Shown here one piece after another: positions 1 to 10,842 of a DNA stretch of 64,000 nt. A model generated the notes under the pieces. The model was not told the origin of the DNA. It saw only the letters and a list, made by a program, of their open reading frames with translations, and did no database searches. The stretch is taken from NCBI GenBank assembly GCA_005765155.1, contig VCCP01000005.1, positions 372,001-436,000 on the forward strand, in the 5' to 3' direction. Made by a program: the position numbers and the translations under genes. Numbering within the stretch: the first letter of the stretch is position 1; every line of letters starts with the position of its first letter. The stretch comes from Zelopaecilomyces penicillatus (lineage: Eukaryota; Ascomycota; Sordariomycetes; Hypocreales; Pseudodiploosporaceae).

Positions 1-1
1 C

Positions 2-364
2 ACTCGAGCATCGCTGACAAACGTGACTACTGCCTTTAGCTTCGTGGACGACAAAAGCCTGCATTGCAAGGGCATTATTCTCCAATATAATAATGGACTA
101 GTCAAACCCCTTGGACAATACCGGCTCGGCGTTGACACAATAAAGTGTATTCAACGTCCTGAGTACATCTGCTATGCCGCAGCTGAGTATCGGTCTCTGT
201 CGCTTATGGGCACATACAAAGGTGTCATGGTTGAATTCAGCGGATGTGAGCATGCCCATGATACTCAGATGGATACGACTTGGAAATGCCACAAAATGAG
301 TGGAGTGGCAGAGTTTTGGTTTTCTAGTCACACCTCCGAGTTGGTTATTACGGAGGAGTCATAA
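2..364 (+). CDS. C-terminal part of an unknown protein (5' truncated by window edge)
   Basis: The frame is open from the first bases, so the gene begins left of the window; about 120 residues up to the TAA at 362-364 are visible. The segment has alternating hydrophobic and polar residues typical of beta strands and contains a G-I-I-L-x-Y-x-x-G then L-G-Q-Y-R-L-G-V-D pattern. I have the impression of similar C-terminal segments in many uncharacterised fungal proteins, but I cannot name a family. No catalytic motif, signal peptide or membrane segment is seen. A GTG at 23 is internal, not a start. Function unknown. Confidence 0.5.
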   Translation, partial: TRASLTNVTTAFSFVDDKSLHCKGIILQYNNGLVKPLGQYRLGVDTIKCIQRPEYICYAAAEYRSLSLMGTYKGVMVEFSGCEHAHDTQMDTTWKCHKMSGVAEFWFSSHTSELVITEES

Positions 365-818
365 GACTAAAGTTGAGCATTTTGCGATATAAACGACCAC
401 CCTTCTTCTTAAATTTTACAAGGTATCTCAGACAGCTGAATGAAAGTCCCACATCTAACATAAAACTTGATTCGCTGTAAAATATAAAAGTAGTTCCAAG
501 CTTGACTTGACTTTGGTGAATAACGTCAGAATAGTACCAAAAAGGGGAAATGAGCATGACCACCGATCTATCTAGGTTGAAATCATGACTGGCTTGACAA
601 TAGCTTTGTCAGCATTAGCAACTCACTAGGAAAACGCTTCTATAGCGGTGTGGCAGATATGAAGCTATCACTAAGTATGTGGGTGTATTACATAGTCACG
701 GCACAGACCCCTGCACCAGTCCATGTCCTCCTATCTGTTCGTTCAGGCAAAACACTCATGTTCCTCGAACTTTTCTTTGATTTTTTGCTTGACAAAAACA
801 ACGTCTGTTCAACTCAAA
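365..818. other. Intergenic region
   Basis: This lies between the stop of the left-edge gene and the preferred ATG at 819. It is AT-rich. No supported gene is seen; it presumably holds a 3' UTR and the promoter of the next gene. An in-frame upstream ATG at 723 would add 32 residues to the next protein. Confidence 0.5.
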
Positions 819-2423
819 ATGGCAATTAGTCAAACCTTGGATGCTCCGTCTAGGGCCGAGTATCATGAATCTTTGTACAAGCCTCGTCTTGCCGTTCCAT
901 CGGCCTCCTTGGTTTGCAGACCACCTCTTTCGCTCGAACCACCGCCTACAACGGCCTTTATCAACGCTTTCATTTCTGCAACAGTAGGCACACTCGGCTT
1001 GCCCTTTCCAGAGCTACAAGCCTCTGCCTCTCCAGAGGCGTCTTTACGTCCACCCATTGAACCACCTAGTCTACATGGCTCAAGACCACGCTCAATCTGT
1101 GTGAATGAACATGTCTTGGCGTACCGGGAGCCAGGGCGCACCAGGATGACCTATGATGCTGCTCGCGACCTTCTTTTCCGCCTTGCTGAGGGCAAGCCCG
1201 TCATCAATTACAGCTCTTATCTGGACGGCCTTCCCCAAGTTCGCTACCTTGCTGAGGCATACGTCACCACACTTCCTCTCCACTCCGATCATCGTTGCGC
1301 CAAAGACCCTGCCGTGATGAGAGACATAGCCGTGGCCTGTTTCCCAGCAGCTCAGGCCGAGCTTGCTATCGGACTTGCTGCCGCGCAGCATTGTAGTGTT
1401 GGATGCTTGTACTCGTCAGGCCCCGGGAAAGAAGAGTCTCTGCCTTGGTATAACATTTTGATTCCCGTGGCTTCGTTGGAACTCGCCTCAACCAACAAGG
1501 CCGCTCCTCCCAAGTCCATCATAGAGCGCATAAAGGAAGAATCACAATATGCTGCTCACTCTAGCGCATTCTTCTCGTCGCCAGGCGTGGAGCTCGCCGC
1601 TCTTCTCTGCAGTGACACTGTTGGTGAACTTGATGTGACCCCAGTCTTGCCTGGCATTGATTATACTCTTGATGGTCTCCTTTACACCGGGCTAGTATGG
1701 CGTGGTATCGAATCCGGTTCTTTCCTGAACGCAAGCTTCTGGCCCACATGTCCAAATTTCGACTTTAGTGACGCACTTGGCTTTAACATGATTGCCTCAA
1801 TTCTCAACGATACCATCGGCCTCGCGCATGATTTAATGATGGGAGAATGGGCCAACAGTCTGTTAATATGCGGAGCCGCTGGCAAATCTGTGTCCCCGTC
1901 GGCCGAGATACTCTCTATTTACGCTGCGTTCAACCGAGTTGCTCAATTACCCACCGTCGTCAGAGATCACTACATTAGGTGCTGCCTTACATTCATGGCT
2001 CTTCACTCGATCGGTGTGCGCTATTGCGCTCTCTTTTTTGCAGACGACGTGCCGCGTACCGCGTCCAATTACGTGACTCGAGAGCACGCATTCACAGAAG
2101 CAGACCAGCGCGAAACAGCATTAAAAGAGTGTCATCGAACTTTGCTAGGCTGTGTGTCTGAAGAGTTACTAAGTACTGTCCGTGACAGACTAACAAACCG
2201 CCAGGAATGGCCAACCCTATTGACTGAATGCTTTGAATGTGGAGGACGTGGAGATATTTCTTTACTGGCGGCAACAGCCATTGCAGTCGACCTCGAGAAC
2301 GGCCTATTCTATGGGCTTGCCATGAACGTGGAGCATACGCTACCGGGGACCAAGGAGACCACTTTGTCCATAATGGAACGCGTGGCAACAGGGCATAGAA
2401 ATAATGAGTGTTGCAAGCACTGA
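819..2423 (+). CDS. Orphan protein with a terpene-synthase-like NDxxGxxxD motif
   Basis: An intronless frame gives 534 residues from the ATG at 819, chosen because its context (AAAATGG) is good. The in-frame ATG at 723 adds a poorly conserved-looking leader. The N-terminal 100 residues are Pro/Ala/Ser-rich and the rest looks mainly helical. At residues 330-338 the sequence N-D-T-I-G-L-A-H-D resembles the second metal-binding (NSE/DTE) motif of class I terpene synthases, with Gly for Ser/Thr and Asp for Glu. No aspartate-rich DDxxD/E motif is visible upstream, so a cyclase role is only a possibility. The downstream co-directional flavin monooxygenase is the kind of tailoring enzyme found in terpene clusters. 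Otherwise an uncharacterised fungal protein. Confidence 0.55.
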   Translation: MAISQTLDAPSRAEYHESLYKPRLAVPSASLVCRPPLSLEPPPTTAFINAFISATVGTLGLPFPELQASASPEASLRPPIEPPSLHGSRPRSICVNEHVLAYREPGRTRMTYDAARDLLFRLAEGKPVINYSSYLDGLPQVRYLAEAYVTTLPLHSDHRCAKDPAVMRDIAVACFPAAQAELAIGLAAAQHCSVGCLYSSGPGKEESLPWYNILIPVASLELASTNKAAPPKSIIERIKEESQYAAHSSAFFSSPGVELAALLCSDTVGELDVTPVLPGIDYTLDGLLYTGLVWRGIESGSFLNASFWPTCPNFDFSDALGFNMIASILNDTIGLAHDLMMGEWANSLLICGAAGKSVSPSAEILSIYAAFNRVAQLPTVVRDHYIRCCLTFMALHSIGVRYCALFFADDVPRTASNYVTREHAFTEADQRETALKECHRTLLGCVSEELLSTVRDRLTNRQEWPTLLTECFECGGRGDISLLAATAIAVDLENGLFYGLAMNVEHTLPGTKETTLSIMERVATGHRNNECCKH

Positions 2424-3187
2424 TATCAGGTTCACCTTCGGGGGGTGCGTCAATCAATACGTATATATATCTCAGTCACTATACACTATGCACTACATCA
2501 AGCTTAGCCGCCCATGCACCAAGCTTCTATTTTGGTCATCATTTGTCATCATGTTGGAACCAGGGAGAGCTCTAGACGAAAGGCGAGCGACGAGCAGCGG
2601 ACATAGCACGGTGATTGATTGGAACAAGCCATCTAGTGAGACTCTGCCGCCATGGATTGTAGGGCTGAATGGAGTTTGCATTAGTTGCATTAGTTGCATT
2701 TCCCCATGAGCTAATGAATACCCCGTGTCCGCGTGTCTCGCTTAACACGGCACAAAAACTGTGCCATGTATGAATCGCGGTCCAAGGCAAGGGAGACCAA
2801 ATTCCCTTGCAGCTCGACTTGTAGTATGAATTGGGTGGATTCTAGTGGAGGCACAGCAGAAGGCTTAGGTCAGATAATGTAGTAGTCCTAATCTCTCGTC
2901 AGCCAGAGGCGTAGATGGTAGACATGATCTCGGCTCGTGCTGCCGAAGCCGTCAGCTTAATAACTAGCGCCTAGGTCATGACATATCGTAGTTGTTTTAA
3001 GCACTGCTAAAAGCTCAAAGGTTATTCATGAGAACTCTTTAAAAAGCTGTGGGCTACTTTGGTAATCATCATTGAGTACACACAATTCAATAGTTTCTTG
3101 ATTTATCACAAAACTCGCCTTGAACTATTGAGTTCATCTATCAACTACTTTGCATTGCCGCTAGTCCTCAAGGGACTACACTTCTTC
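2424..3187. other. Intergenic region with a short tandem repeat
   Basis: This separates the orphan gene from the monooxygenase. Three tandem copies of TTGCATTAG (the last imperfect) lie at about 2676-2701. An ORF crossing 2404-2709 is composed of this repeat and flank and is not a credible gene. No other feature is supported. Confidence 0.5.
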
Positions 3188-5071
3188 ATGATGGAGTCCA
3201 GTCAGAGTGGACCTGATGATTCTGATCTGGTTTGTGTCATTGGAACGGGCGCACTGGGCTTGGTGGCAATTAAGAATCTTGTGGAACAGGGCCTCAAAGT
3301 GCAGGCGTTCGAGAAAAACGATTATGTCGGCGGAATTTGGCATGCCTCTGAAGACCCATCACAAACTTCAGTACTGCCAGGTACGAATATGATAACTTCA
3401 AAACAAAACGTAAGAGTGGGACTCTTTTTTTTTAGGCTTTTGTACTAATAGCATACTCATTTAGAGCTATTTCTCGGACTTTCCAATGCCGCAAGGTAAG
3501 CACCTCTCCAAGTTTTCAACTATTGAATTATCCGAAGCCAGCATGGATGAGTTTCAATGTTAATCTAACGCAAAGTTGCATCAGAATACCCGGATTTTCC
3601 ATCGGCGAGACAATTCGAGAAATATCTTGAGTCTTACGCTCAACATTTCAACCTCATGCAGTACATTCAGTTCAATACTGTCGTTTCAAACGTGAAACGC
3701 AATGCAGATGACAATGCCTGGTTAGTATCCACCAAGAATACCAACACTGGTAAGGAACAAGTCAAGCAATTCAATAAAGTCGCGCTCGCCACTGGAGGGT
3801 ACAACACAAAACATCAACCAACAGTCACGGGCTCAGAAACATTCACAGGTGACATTCTTCACTCACAACAACTCAAAGACCCAAGCAGTTACACGGGTAA
3901 GAATGTGATGGTTGTTGGCGCTGGCCCAACCGGGGCCGATACCATCCGTTTTCTGGAGGAAGCCGGTGCAGCAAAAATATACCTTAGCCTTAGAAGCGGG
4001 TTTACCATGGTGAGTGCCTTTATAAATTAACAGACAAAGTTGAGAAACTCTGCTAAATGTTTACAGCTACCTCTAACGTTTGATGGAAAGCCTTACGACC
4101 ACTATGGCAGTTGGTACTCACAGAACGTGTTTCGAAATGTCATTACATACTTCCCGGGATTTGTCTGTGTGCTTCTGGACCTAATAATCCGACATATTCA
4201 CAACACGACATTCCCTTTTCTTGGTCCTCTTTTGTCTCCTCTCAAACTGAAACGGCGAACCAGCGGTCTGTGTTATGGAGCACGAGGACTTATTGCTTCA
4301 GATCGCTTTGCTTACCAATTGAGGGATGGGGTCGCCGAAGCCGTACCAGAACTCCGCGAAGTGACAGGGCCATCCTCGATTGTCTGCAAAAATGGACGAG
4401 AGATTGCAAATCTAGATGCCATCATATTCTGCACAGGATATTTTCAAGACTATTCAATCATTGAGGGACCAGGCAACCCCTTTGACCCAGATTTTTCTGC
4501 AGATCGGTTCGAAAAATACAAACAGGCACGTTTCCGCAAGAAAGATCAGCCATATCCAAGACTGTTTTACGGTCTGCTCTCGGAAATATACCCTAGTTCG
4601 CTCGCCATTCTAGGTCACTTGGTCACTCTGCAAACCATTTTCATTCAAAACGACCTGGCAACGATGGCGCTTGCAGCTCTCTGGTCTGGCAGCTACCCAC
4701 TCCCCTCACAATCCATCATCAAGAAGCAAATCGACCAACGATATGAGTTCGTTGTCAAGACACTTGACAGTGGGCCAATGCCATACCTAGGCCACGAGGC
4801 TAGTGATAAAGAGCTGTACAAGTGGATGAATCTCGCGGCTGGCACAGGTATCCAGGAGAGACTTGGAACATGGAGGGGGAGATGGTCTCTTTGGTGGAGT
4901 GATAAAGCACTTTACCAGCTACTAGCATACGGACTGGATACACCAGCAGCATACCGCCTATTCGATACAGGAAGGGGTAGGAAAGTATGGGCTGGTGCGA
5001 GGGACAATATTGAAGGGGTTTACCAAGACACGCAAAAGCCGCGTGGGGCTGAAGTCAGCAAAACCAAGTAG
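3188..5071 (+). CDS. Flavin-containing monooxygenase (FMO/Baeyer-Villiger type)
   Basis: The spliced model is 3188-3409, 3465-3495, 3585-4009 and 4067-5071, giving 560 residues. All three introns are GT-AG and preserve frame; an ATG three bases later is equally usable. The FAD-binding motif G-T-G-A-L-G is at residues 19-24 and the NADPH-binding motif G-A-G-P-T-G at about 196-201. Between them F-T-G-D-I-L-H-S at about residue 171 fits the FMO signature FxGxxxH. A C-T-G-Y segment near the C-terminal third is also typical of the superfamily. Such enzymes use NADPH and O2 to oxygenate heteroatoms or ketones; the substrate cannot be read from sequence. It may tailor the product of the upstream gene, but that is inference. 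Confidence 0.88.
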
Positions 5072-5495
5072 GTAGCAAAGTAATGGAGCGGTTGCGTGGG
5101 GTTTATACAGGGTTACTTCTTATATAGATGAGATGAATACTTTATACAGCTGTCTATCAATGTCTTTCGAGAGCGCCATAACCATGTAATAAGAACGTAT
5201 GACGGACTTACAAATAGAAGTGTAGGGTGTGCTGTTCTTGGTTCTCTAACCACCAGAACAATGTCGCTGACACATCATCTCACACGTGCTCCCCCACGTG
5301 ACAGCTACACCACCAATCATCAGCCCAGCATTGTAATCCCGCAGGCCTAGCGAAACGTCGGAGCCAGCAAAAGATCAAGCACGTCAAAAACCGTCCAACC
5401 GCCCATCTCTCTCCCCCCACCCGAAAAGGCGCGAAGCCGGCTCTGAACCTCGTTCAATTGCGCGCGAACCTCCGCATCCCACCGACACATTGCCA
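5072..5495. other. Intergenic region / promoter of the complex I subunit gene
   Basis: No gene is seen. The downstream half is C-rich, with short CA and CCC runs, as in many constitutive fungal promoters. No TATA box is evident. Confidence 0.5.
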
Positions 5496-6673
5496 ATGGC
5501 GCCGGCACTGAACGCCTCCACGGCCATGATGGTCCGACGACAGCTCACCCGAGCTCCAGCAGCAGCGGTGGCGGCCAACAACGCCGTTCTCACGATGGCG
5601 AGTAGGACGACAATGATGGGCCTCGTCTACCAGCACCAACAGAGGGGGTACGCGACGCCCATGGGACCCCCGCCAAAGGATTTCCGAACGAGCAGACGTA
5701 CCGAGTGGCCGTGGGACAAGGAGAGCACGCTGGATCGGATGGGCAAGTTCTTCCTCATGACGGAGATGGCGAGGGGGATGTACGTTCTGCTGGAGCAGTT
5801 CTTCCGACCACCGTACGTTTGAATGACCTGGACTTTTTAAAATTCTGACAAGGAGGGAGAAATGGGAGGAGGGAATCAATTGGCTAATTGAGATGCTCAG
5901 ATATACCATCTACTACCCTTTCGAGAAGGTATGTGGGAATATGCCCCGCGGAGCCATTGGGCAATTGCACATCTGGTCTAGGCCTGTTGAATAACGAAAC
6001 CATCTAACATTTATCACGCAGGGCCCAATTTCCCCTCGATTCCGTGGCGAGCACGCCCTGAGACGGTACCCCTCTGGCGAAGAGCGCTGCATTGCCTGCA
6101 AGCTCTGTGAAGCTGTACGTCACTCCGGACTTGAACCCACATCTCAGACCTATTTCAACCATTTTGTTTCCTCTTCAATGACGACACATACTTACTCTCT
6201 ACAATTATAGATCTGCCCCGCTCAAGCCATCACTATCGAAGCCGAAGAACGTGCCGACGGATCCCGCCGCACATCTCGTTACGATATCGACATGACCAAG
6301 TGCATCTACTGCGGCTTCTGCCAGGAGTCATGCCCTGTCGACGCCATCGTGGAGAGCCCCAACGCCGAGTACGCTACCGAGACGAGAGAAGAGCTGTTGT
6401 ATAACAAGGGTAAGCCGCCTTCTCATCTGTCTCATGTGCAAACCCATGTCTCGGCCAATATGTGTACGGTCGTTGCCGTCATCACACACACTTCATGATC
6501 TCGTGCCACACAACCTCATATACAAGCAATCTCTTAACGAACAAATAATCTTATACCCCATCTATGCACACCTTACTAACGAAATACATTTTACAGAGAA
6601 ACTGCTCTCCAACGGAGACAAGTGGGAGCCAGAACTCGCCGCCGCCATCCGAGCTGATGCACCCTACCGATAA
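5496..6673 (+). CDS. NADH:ubiquinone oxidoreductase 23 kDa Fe-S subunit (NDUFS8/TYKY), mitochondrial
   Basis: Five exons (5496-5812, 5901-5928, 6022-6114, 6211-6409, 6597-6673) give 237 residues with all intron phases consistent. Two 4Fe-4S ferredoxin motifs carry clusters N6a and N6b: C138-x2-C141-x2-C144-x3-C148-P and C177-x2-C180-x2-C183-x3-C187-P. The N-terminus is rich in Arg, Ala and Ser without acidic residues, as expected for a mitochondrial presequence. The family hallmark F-R-P-P-Y-T-I-Y-Y-P-F-E-K spans two introns, which fixes the splice sites. The protein transfers electrons within the peripheral arm of complex I. Length and motifs match fungal orthologues, and no defect is seen. 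It lies about 4 kb from mitochondrial ACP, another complex I component. Confidence 0.97.
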
Positions 6674-7085
6674 ACACAAACCAAAGGGAATACCAATAGG
6701 GCCAATTTTGATATTCTAGTTCTTTTTTTTCTCTTTGTACTATGTGGTGGACACAGAGAGAATTGCCGAGGTAGAGAAAGAAAACCAGTCTCAGGAATGG
6801 CTTGTACATAACATCAGAGCTTTTAAAGAATTTCCCTCGTCTGTCTTTTTTTTTTTAACCAATCCAATACTCATAATCTCGCCATCTGTGCTTAAAGTGT
6901 ACGTTGCAATGTGTTGAAATAATAGTTGGTATTAATACGATTCATTGTTCATACTGCGTTACTTGGCATAGGCCTCCCTTGGTCCTCGCGGTGATCTTCT
7001 CCCAATTGCCCTCCACACTAGGCTAACGTCATTAAGGAAAACTCTAATTCGTCCATTTATTCTCCCTGTTTTTCTTTTATTCTAC
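6674..7085. other. Intergenic region between convergent genes
   Basis: This holds the 3' ends of the complex I gene (plus) and the carboxypeptidase (minus). It is T-rich, with runs of T near 6722-6735 and 6846-6857. No gene is supported. Confidence 0.5.
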
Positions 7086-8432
7086 CTATTCTTTATTATA
7101 TCTCGGATAACACTGGCGCGTCTTCAACTTGCCAGCGTCCCCAGCCGCAAACAACAACAATTCCATCAAGCCAACGGCCACCTGGCGCATCGACTCGTGA
7201 TACTGCTTCTGCGTTGGGTAAAAGGGGCACGGCAGGCCGCTTTCATTGCCAAACTCAATGGTAAGGCCCTGGATGCGCTTGGCGTTACACTTTTGGCCGT
7301 AGTAGCCACTGAGGGAGTAGTCTGTGCTGCCGCCTGACGTTGGGTAGAGATCCGCGCTCTGCTGAGGGGAGTACTTGATGCTACCGGCTTTGGACATGGC
7401 GGCGCTCATGCGCGTGGAGATGAGCTCCTGATCACGGAAGTCCTTAGCTTCAATGAACTCGCGGTAGACGCTGTCGGCGGGATCGGTGCCCAGGAAGCCG
7501 CGCTTGCCATCGTACGTGGCGTTGAGGAAGTTTTGAGCAGGGTCGGTGGTCTGGGAGTTGTCGTCACCCCAACTGTACAAGACGTCGCCGCCAAAGGAGT
7601 GCAGATCGAGGAACCACGAGAGATCGGGGTATTTATCCATGACCCAGGCAACGTTCTTCGTCTCCGGCTCAGACCCAGGACCGGGGCCGTAGTAGACAGG
7701 ACTGGATGGGTCATCCGACGTAGAATAGTCGGCTTTTGGGTTGAACAGCTTCTTGAAGTCCCACATAGCGTCAAAGTTGCGGTTCAAATCCACGCCAACG
7801 CCTCTACCGGTGCCGGGATTACGATTCTTGCGCCAGCAAGCATGGTTCTGCTGGTCATAGGCCACGCCGTCCGGGTTGACAAGCGGCACGATGGCGATGC
7901 CCGCCGACATGGCGATGTTGACCTGGCGGTTGTCGTAGGATTGGCCACCCCATTTGATGCCGACGCCGTTGGCATGGGCGCGCAGCAGGTCGGCAATGAA
8001 GTACAGCACATGGTCAGGTCCACCTCGCTCACGAGCATGCAAGCCGCTCTGGATAAAGACACGGGGAGATTTTCCAATAACAGCACCCTGCACGCGGCGC
8101 TTGTCGTGCGTGGTATGTGGTGTTGTGAAGAGCTGAACGCTGCCGAAGATGGCGGAGAGGCCCTTGAGTGCTGAGTCGACCTCCTTCACGCTGAGGATGG
8201 ACTTGAGGTCGCGGTCATTCATGCCCAGCCCTTGGGGTGCAATGGTGCCATTCTTAAAGCGGTCGCCGGTGCCGATAGGGAATCCATCGCTGTTCTGACG
8301 TCGGCTGACGAAGGATGTCGAGGACAGGGATCTCCCCTTGAAGGAACCGCCTCCGATCTCCTCGGGCAAAAGGCAGGCTTGGGTGGTCAAGCCGAGACCG
8401 ACGAGCGGCAGAACAGCACTCTGGAACTTCAT
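7086..8432 (-). CDS. Secreted zinc carboxypeptidase, peptidase family M14
   Basis: A single-exon gene of 448 residues. The first ~19 residues form a signal peptide (MKFQ start, hydrophobic core, A-C). M14 catalytic features are all present: zinc ligands H132 and E135 in H-A-R-E, the third ligand H278 in L-D-L-H-S-F, the substrate-binding segment L-N-R-N-F at 217-221, and the general base E393 in T-I-E-F-G. Such enzymes cleave single residues from peptide C-termini and in fungi are usually exported for nutrition. The preference (basic or hydrophobic) cannot be decided here. A long plus-strand frame at 7533-8174 is its antisense shadow. The gene is convergent with the complex I subunit gene and reads away from the long spacer on its right. 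Confidence 0.93.
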   Translation of the reverse strand: MKFQSAVLPLVGLGLTTQACLLPEEIGGGSFKGRSLSSTSFVSRRQNSDGFPIGTGDRFKNGTIAPQGLGMNDRDLKSILSVKEVDSALKGLSAIFGSVQLFTTPHTTHDKRRVQGAVIGKSPRVFIQSGLHARERGGPDHVLYFIADLLRAHANGVGIKWGGQSYDNRQVNIAMSAGIAIVPLVNPDGVAYDQQNHACWRKNRNPGTGRGVGVDLNRNFDAMWDFKKLFNPKADYSTSDDPSSPVYYGPGPGSEPETKNVAWVMDKYPDLSWFLDLHSFGGDVLYSWGDDNSQTTDPAQNFLNATYDGKRGFLGTDPADSVYREFIEAKDFRDQELISTRMSAAMSKAGSIKYSPQQSADLYPTSGGSTDYSLSGYYGQKCNAKRIQGLTIEFGNESGLPCPFYPTQKQYHESMRQVAVGLMELLLFAAGDAGKLKTRQCYPRYNKE

Positions 8433-10842
8433 AATGTGTATGATGAAGATGGATCCTGGGTGAAGAAGTTACTGGGACCCCCAATTACCCGGTGGCTTTA
8501 TTCACAGGGTGGTTGTGCTGTGCTGTGCTGTGCTGTGCTGTGCTGTGCGTCGTTGCTTCTTTCACCAGCATGGGTGTTGCTCGCTCGTTGCCCAAGAGAC
8601 AGAAAAGGAGTCAGCCTAGATCTCTCTCTGCAACAGAAGAAAAACAGTTTGAGCAGGAAGTGATTCGAGAACGACTGCCAGCTGTCAGTGCAACCGGGAA
8701 GGATCTTTGCTATATAGGCGAACCCGGGGCCTGTCATGGCGAGCCTTGTTGGGCGTGTTTGGCTGGCGGGCCATCATCGTTGGTTTCGTCGATCGACGGC
8801 CGCCAAGTCCCCGACTCGGGAGGCGGAGCTCGTATAGGGGGGGCGGACAGCCTGAGCGCTTGGGTTGGTTAGGCAGGTCGGCCGCTTTCCCCAGAGCTGG
8901 GGTTAGCGCCTTGGATCGGTGGTGCACAGTGCTCCAGGTGGTGTGGTGGTCCGGCACTCACAGCGCTTGTAGATCACTGTAAATGTGAATGGGGGGCGCT
9001 GAGCAGGGGTACTTGGGGGTACAACTTGCTGGACTCGCAGTGCCGGAGGATTGTGGTGAGATGGTGGTGATGTGATGCTATTGTGTGGTGGCCTCTACCT
9101 AACATTCCATTCGCTGGTGATTTAGGTAGTATTACACAAAGAGCCCGAGAACACACAGCCCATATAATGCCCCAAGAGCGGGCAAAGAAAACCATCCAGA
9201 GTTTCATGTCATCATTAGACAATAACTTGCCTTTTGCTAGTCATGTCACTACATCCAGCCTGCGCCAGGTTCCCGTATGCCGAAGCAGAAAAAAGGGCCA
9301 GCCTAGACTTTTATCCAACATGCACTTTGCCGGCCAAACCCAGCCAGTTCGAGCAAGTGCCTATCGGTAGGTCGTTAAAGAGGCTTGATAAGAGGCGTCA
9401 TCCACTGTAAAGTCCACCACCAGCCCACCTCGTAGTTCCAGAGCTGCCGTGTTTGGACCAACAAGTCCGTGTTGAAAATGCCGAGCTGCCGTGCATGGAA
9501 GGCATCGAATTATTTGGGTGTGCGACTTGGGTCACGAGTGAAAATGGGGAGATTGGGGAAAAGCTTGTCGCCTGGGGAATATTTCCTTTGATTGCTGGAG
9601 GTGCACGGCCGTGGTCTACCCTCCACGATCCATGCAGTGCAACTGTGCAGCTGAAGGGGTTGGAGATCAGAGCGCACCGGGCAAACACATCCTTTTTCCT
9701 TTCCTTTTTCCTTTTTCCCTTTTCAGCGTATTGCCTCATCACTCAGCTTGCATTTACACAAATCCACTGGTTGGTTGAAAAGCGTGGATTTTGTTAGAAT
9801 CACACCAACTAGCCGTGGAGATCTTATCAGATCAATGTAAAGCATGTGCATTTCCATCACACGTCTAGTGTATCAGTCTTCTTCCCGTGTCATTCGACCC
9901 AAAGTAGACATATGCGGCATGCAACCGGATCATGTCTTTCTGTATTACCATTGCCGGTTAGCCCAACCTCCACGGGGATTTTCTAACTTCCCCGACCTCG
10001 GTCGTACGACTGGTTGTTTTCGTCAGCGCCGAGGATGAGCGGGGAGGAGAGGTATTGACTGCATTGTTGATCCGCATAGAGTACGGTACACTTATTGATG
10101 CTTCTATTTCGAGTTACATACGTCGGATGCTACACGCAATGTGACGGCTGACCTGGCAGACCATCAGCCCTACTGCAGACACATGCATGTATCTGATCCT
10201 AAACCTGTGCCACATCTACAACCCTCCCGCCTTGATATGTTTTGCTCAATGTTTTGCTATTGAATAATAACCTACTGGGGATGATGACCCAACCCACGGA
10301 GTCGGTTTCGCAACTTTCCCAGGTTACACAATACTGTAACCCGCCACATCTTTCTTAGTGAGACATCTTGTAACTGGTAAAAAGAATCTGTGTGCGGCCT
10401 TTAAAAGTTCAACGGCTGACTCGCTCAAGATGCAGGGCACTGATGTTGGTACTACTATCAATCTCATGCTGAGACATTCGAGTTCCCCAAAATCCACGTT
10501 TACTCCAGGGTAGGTGACGTACCTCCCCAAAACGGACATTCAATTCATCAGCCAATGACAGCACTCGCTTCTTCTGCTTACCTGAGCACCACAGAATCAT
10601 GCCGCAGCACGTGACGCCGTCCCTGCTCTTGCCGGTGCTCCAGCTGCCCCCCAGTGGCCCCAGTGCGTCTAGCTCCAAATCTCGTGGCCCAAACGGTGAC
10701 GAGAAATTTATCCTCGCCAATTCAACGCACCTCCATCACGCCTCTCCGTCTCCGCGACCCGCCTTCATCCCGCACGCAGCCAATTCCTCGACCCTCAATT
10801 GACCGCCTATCGCCGCAGCTCTCTCAAACACACACAGTCATC
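8433..10842. other. Long intergenic region
   Basis: About 2.4 kb lies between the carboxypeptidase start and the ACP start, which are divergent, so both promoters lie here. Open frames of 60-126 codons occur but show no domain, splice logic or coding bias I trust. Features seen are a pentanucleotide repeat at 8514-8548 and CCTTTTTCC-type pyrimidine repeats around 9690-9725. Nothing else is supported. Confidence 0.5.
8514..8548. repeat. (TGTGC)n microsatellite, seven units
   Basis: Seven uninterrupted TGTGC units (TGTGCTGTGC...) lie about 80 bp upstream of the carboxypeptidase ATG, so inside its promoter or 5' UTR. Copy number is likely polymorphic between strains. Confidence 0.9.

Noticed and set aside
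7533..8174. 213-codon plus-strand ORF
   Set aside because: Lies wholly antisense to the carboxypeptidase, whose catalytic residues are all present on the minus strand.
8492..8872. ORF starting in the TGTGC repeat
   Set aside because: Its N-terminus is translated microsatellite and no domain follows.
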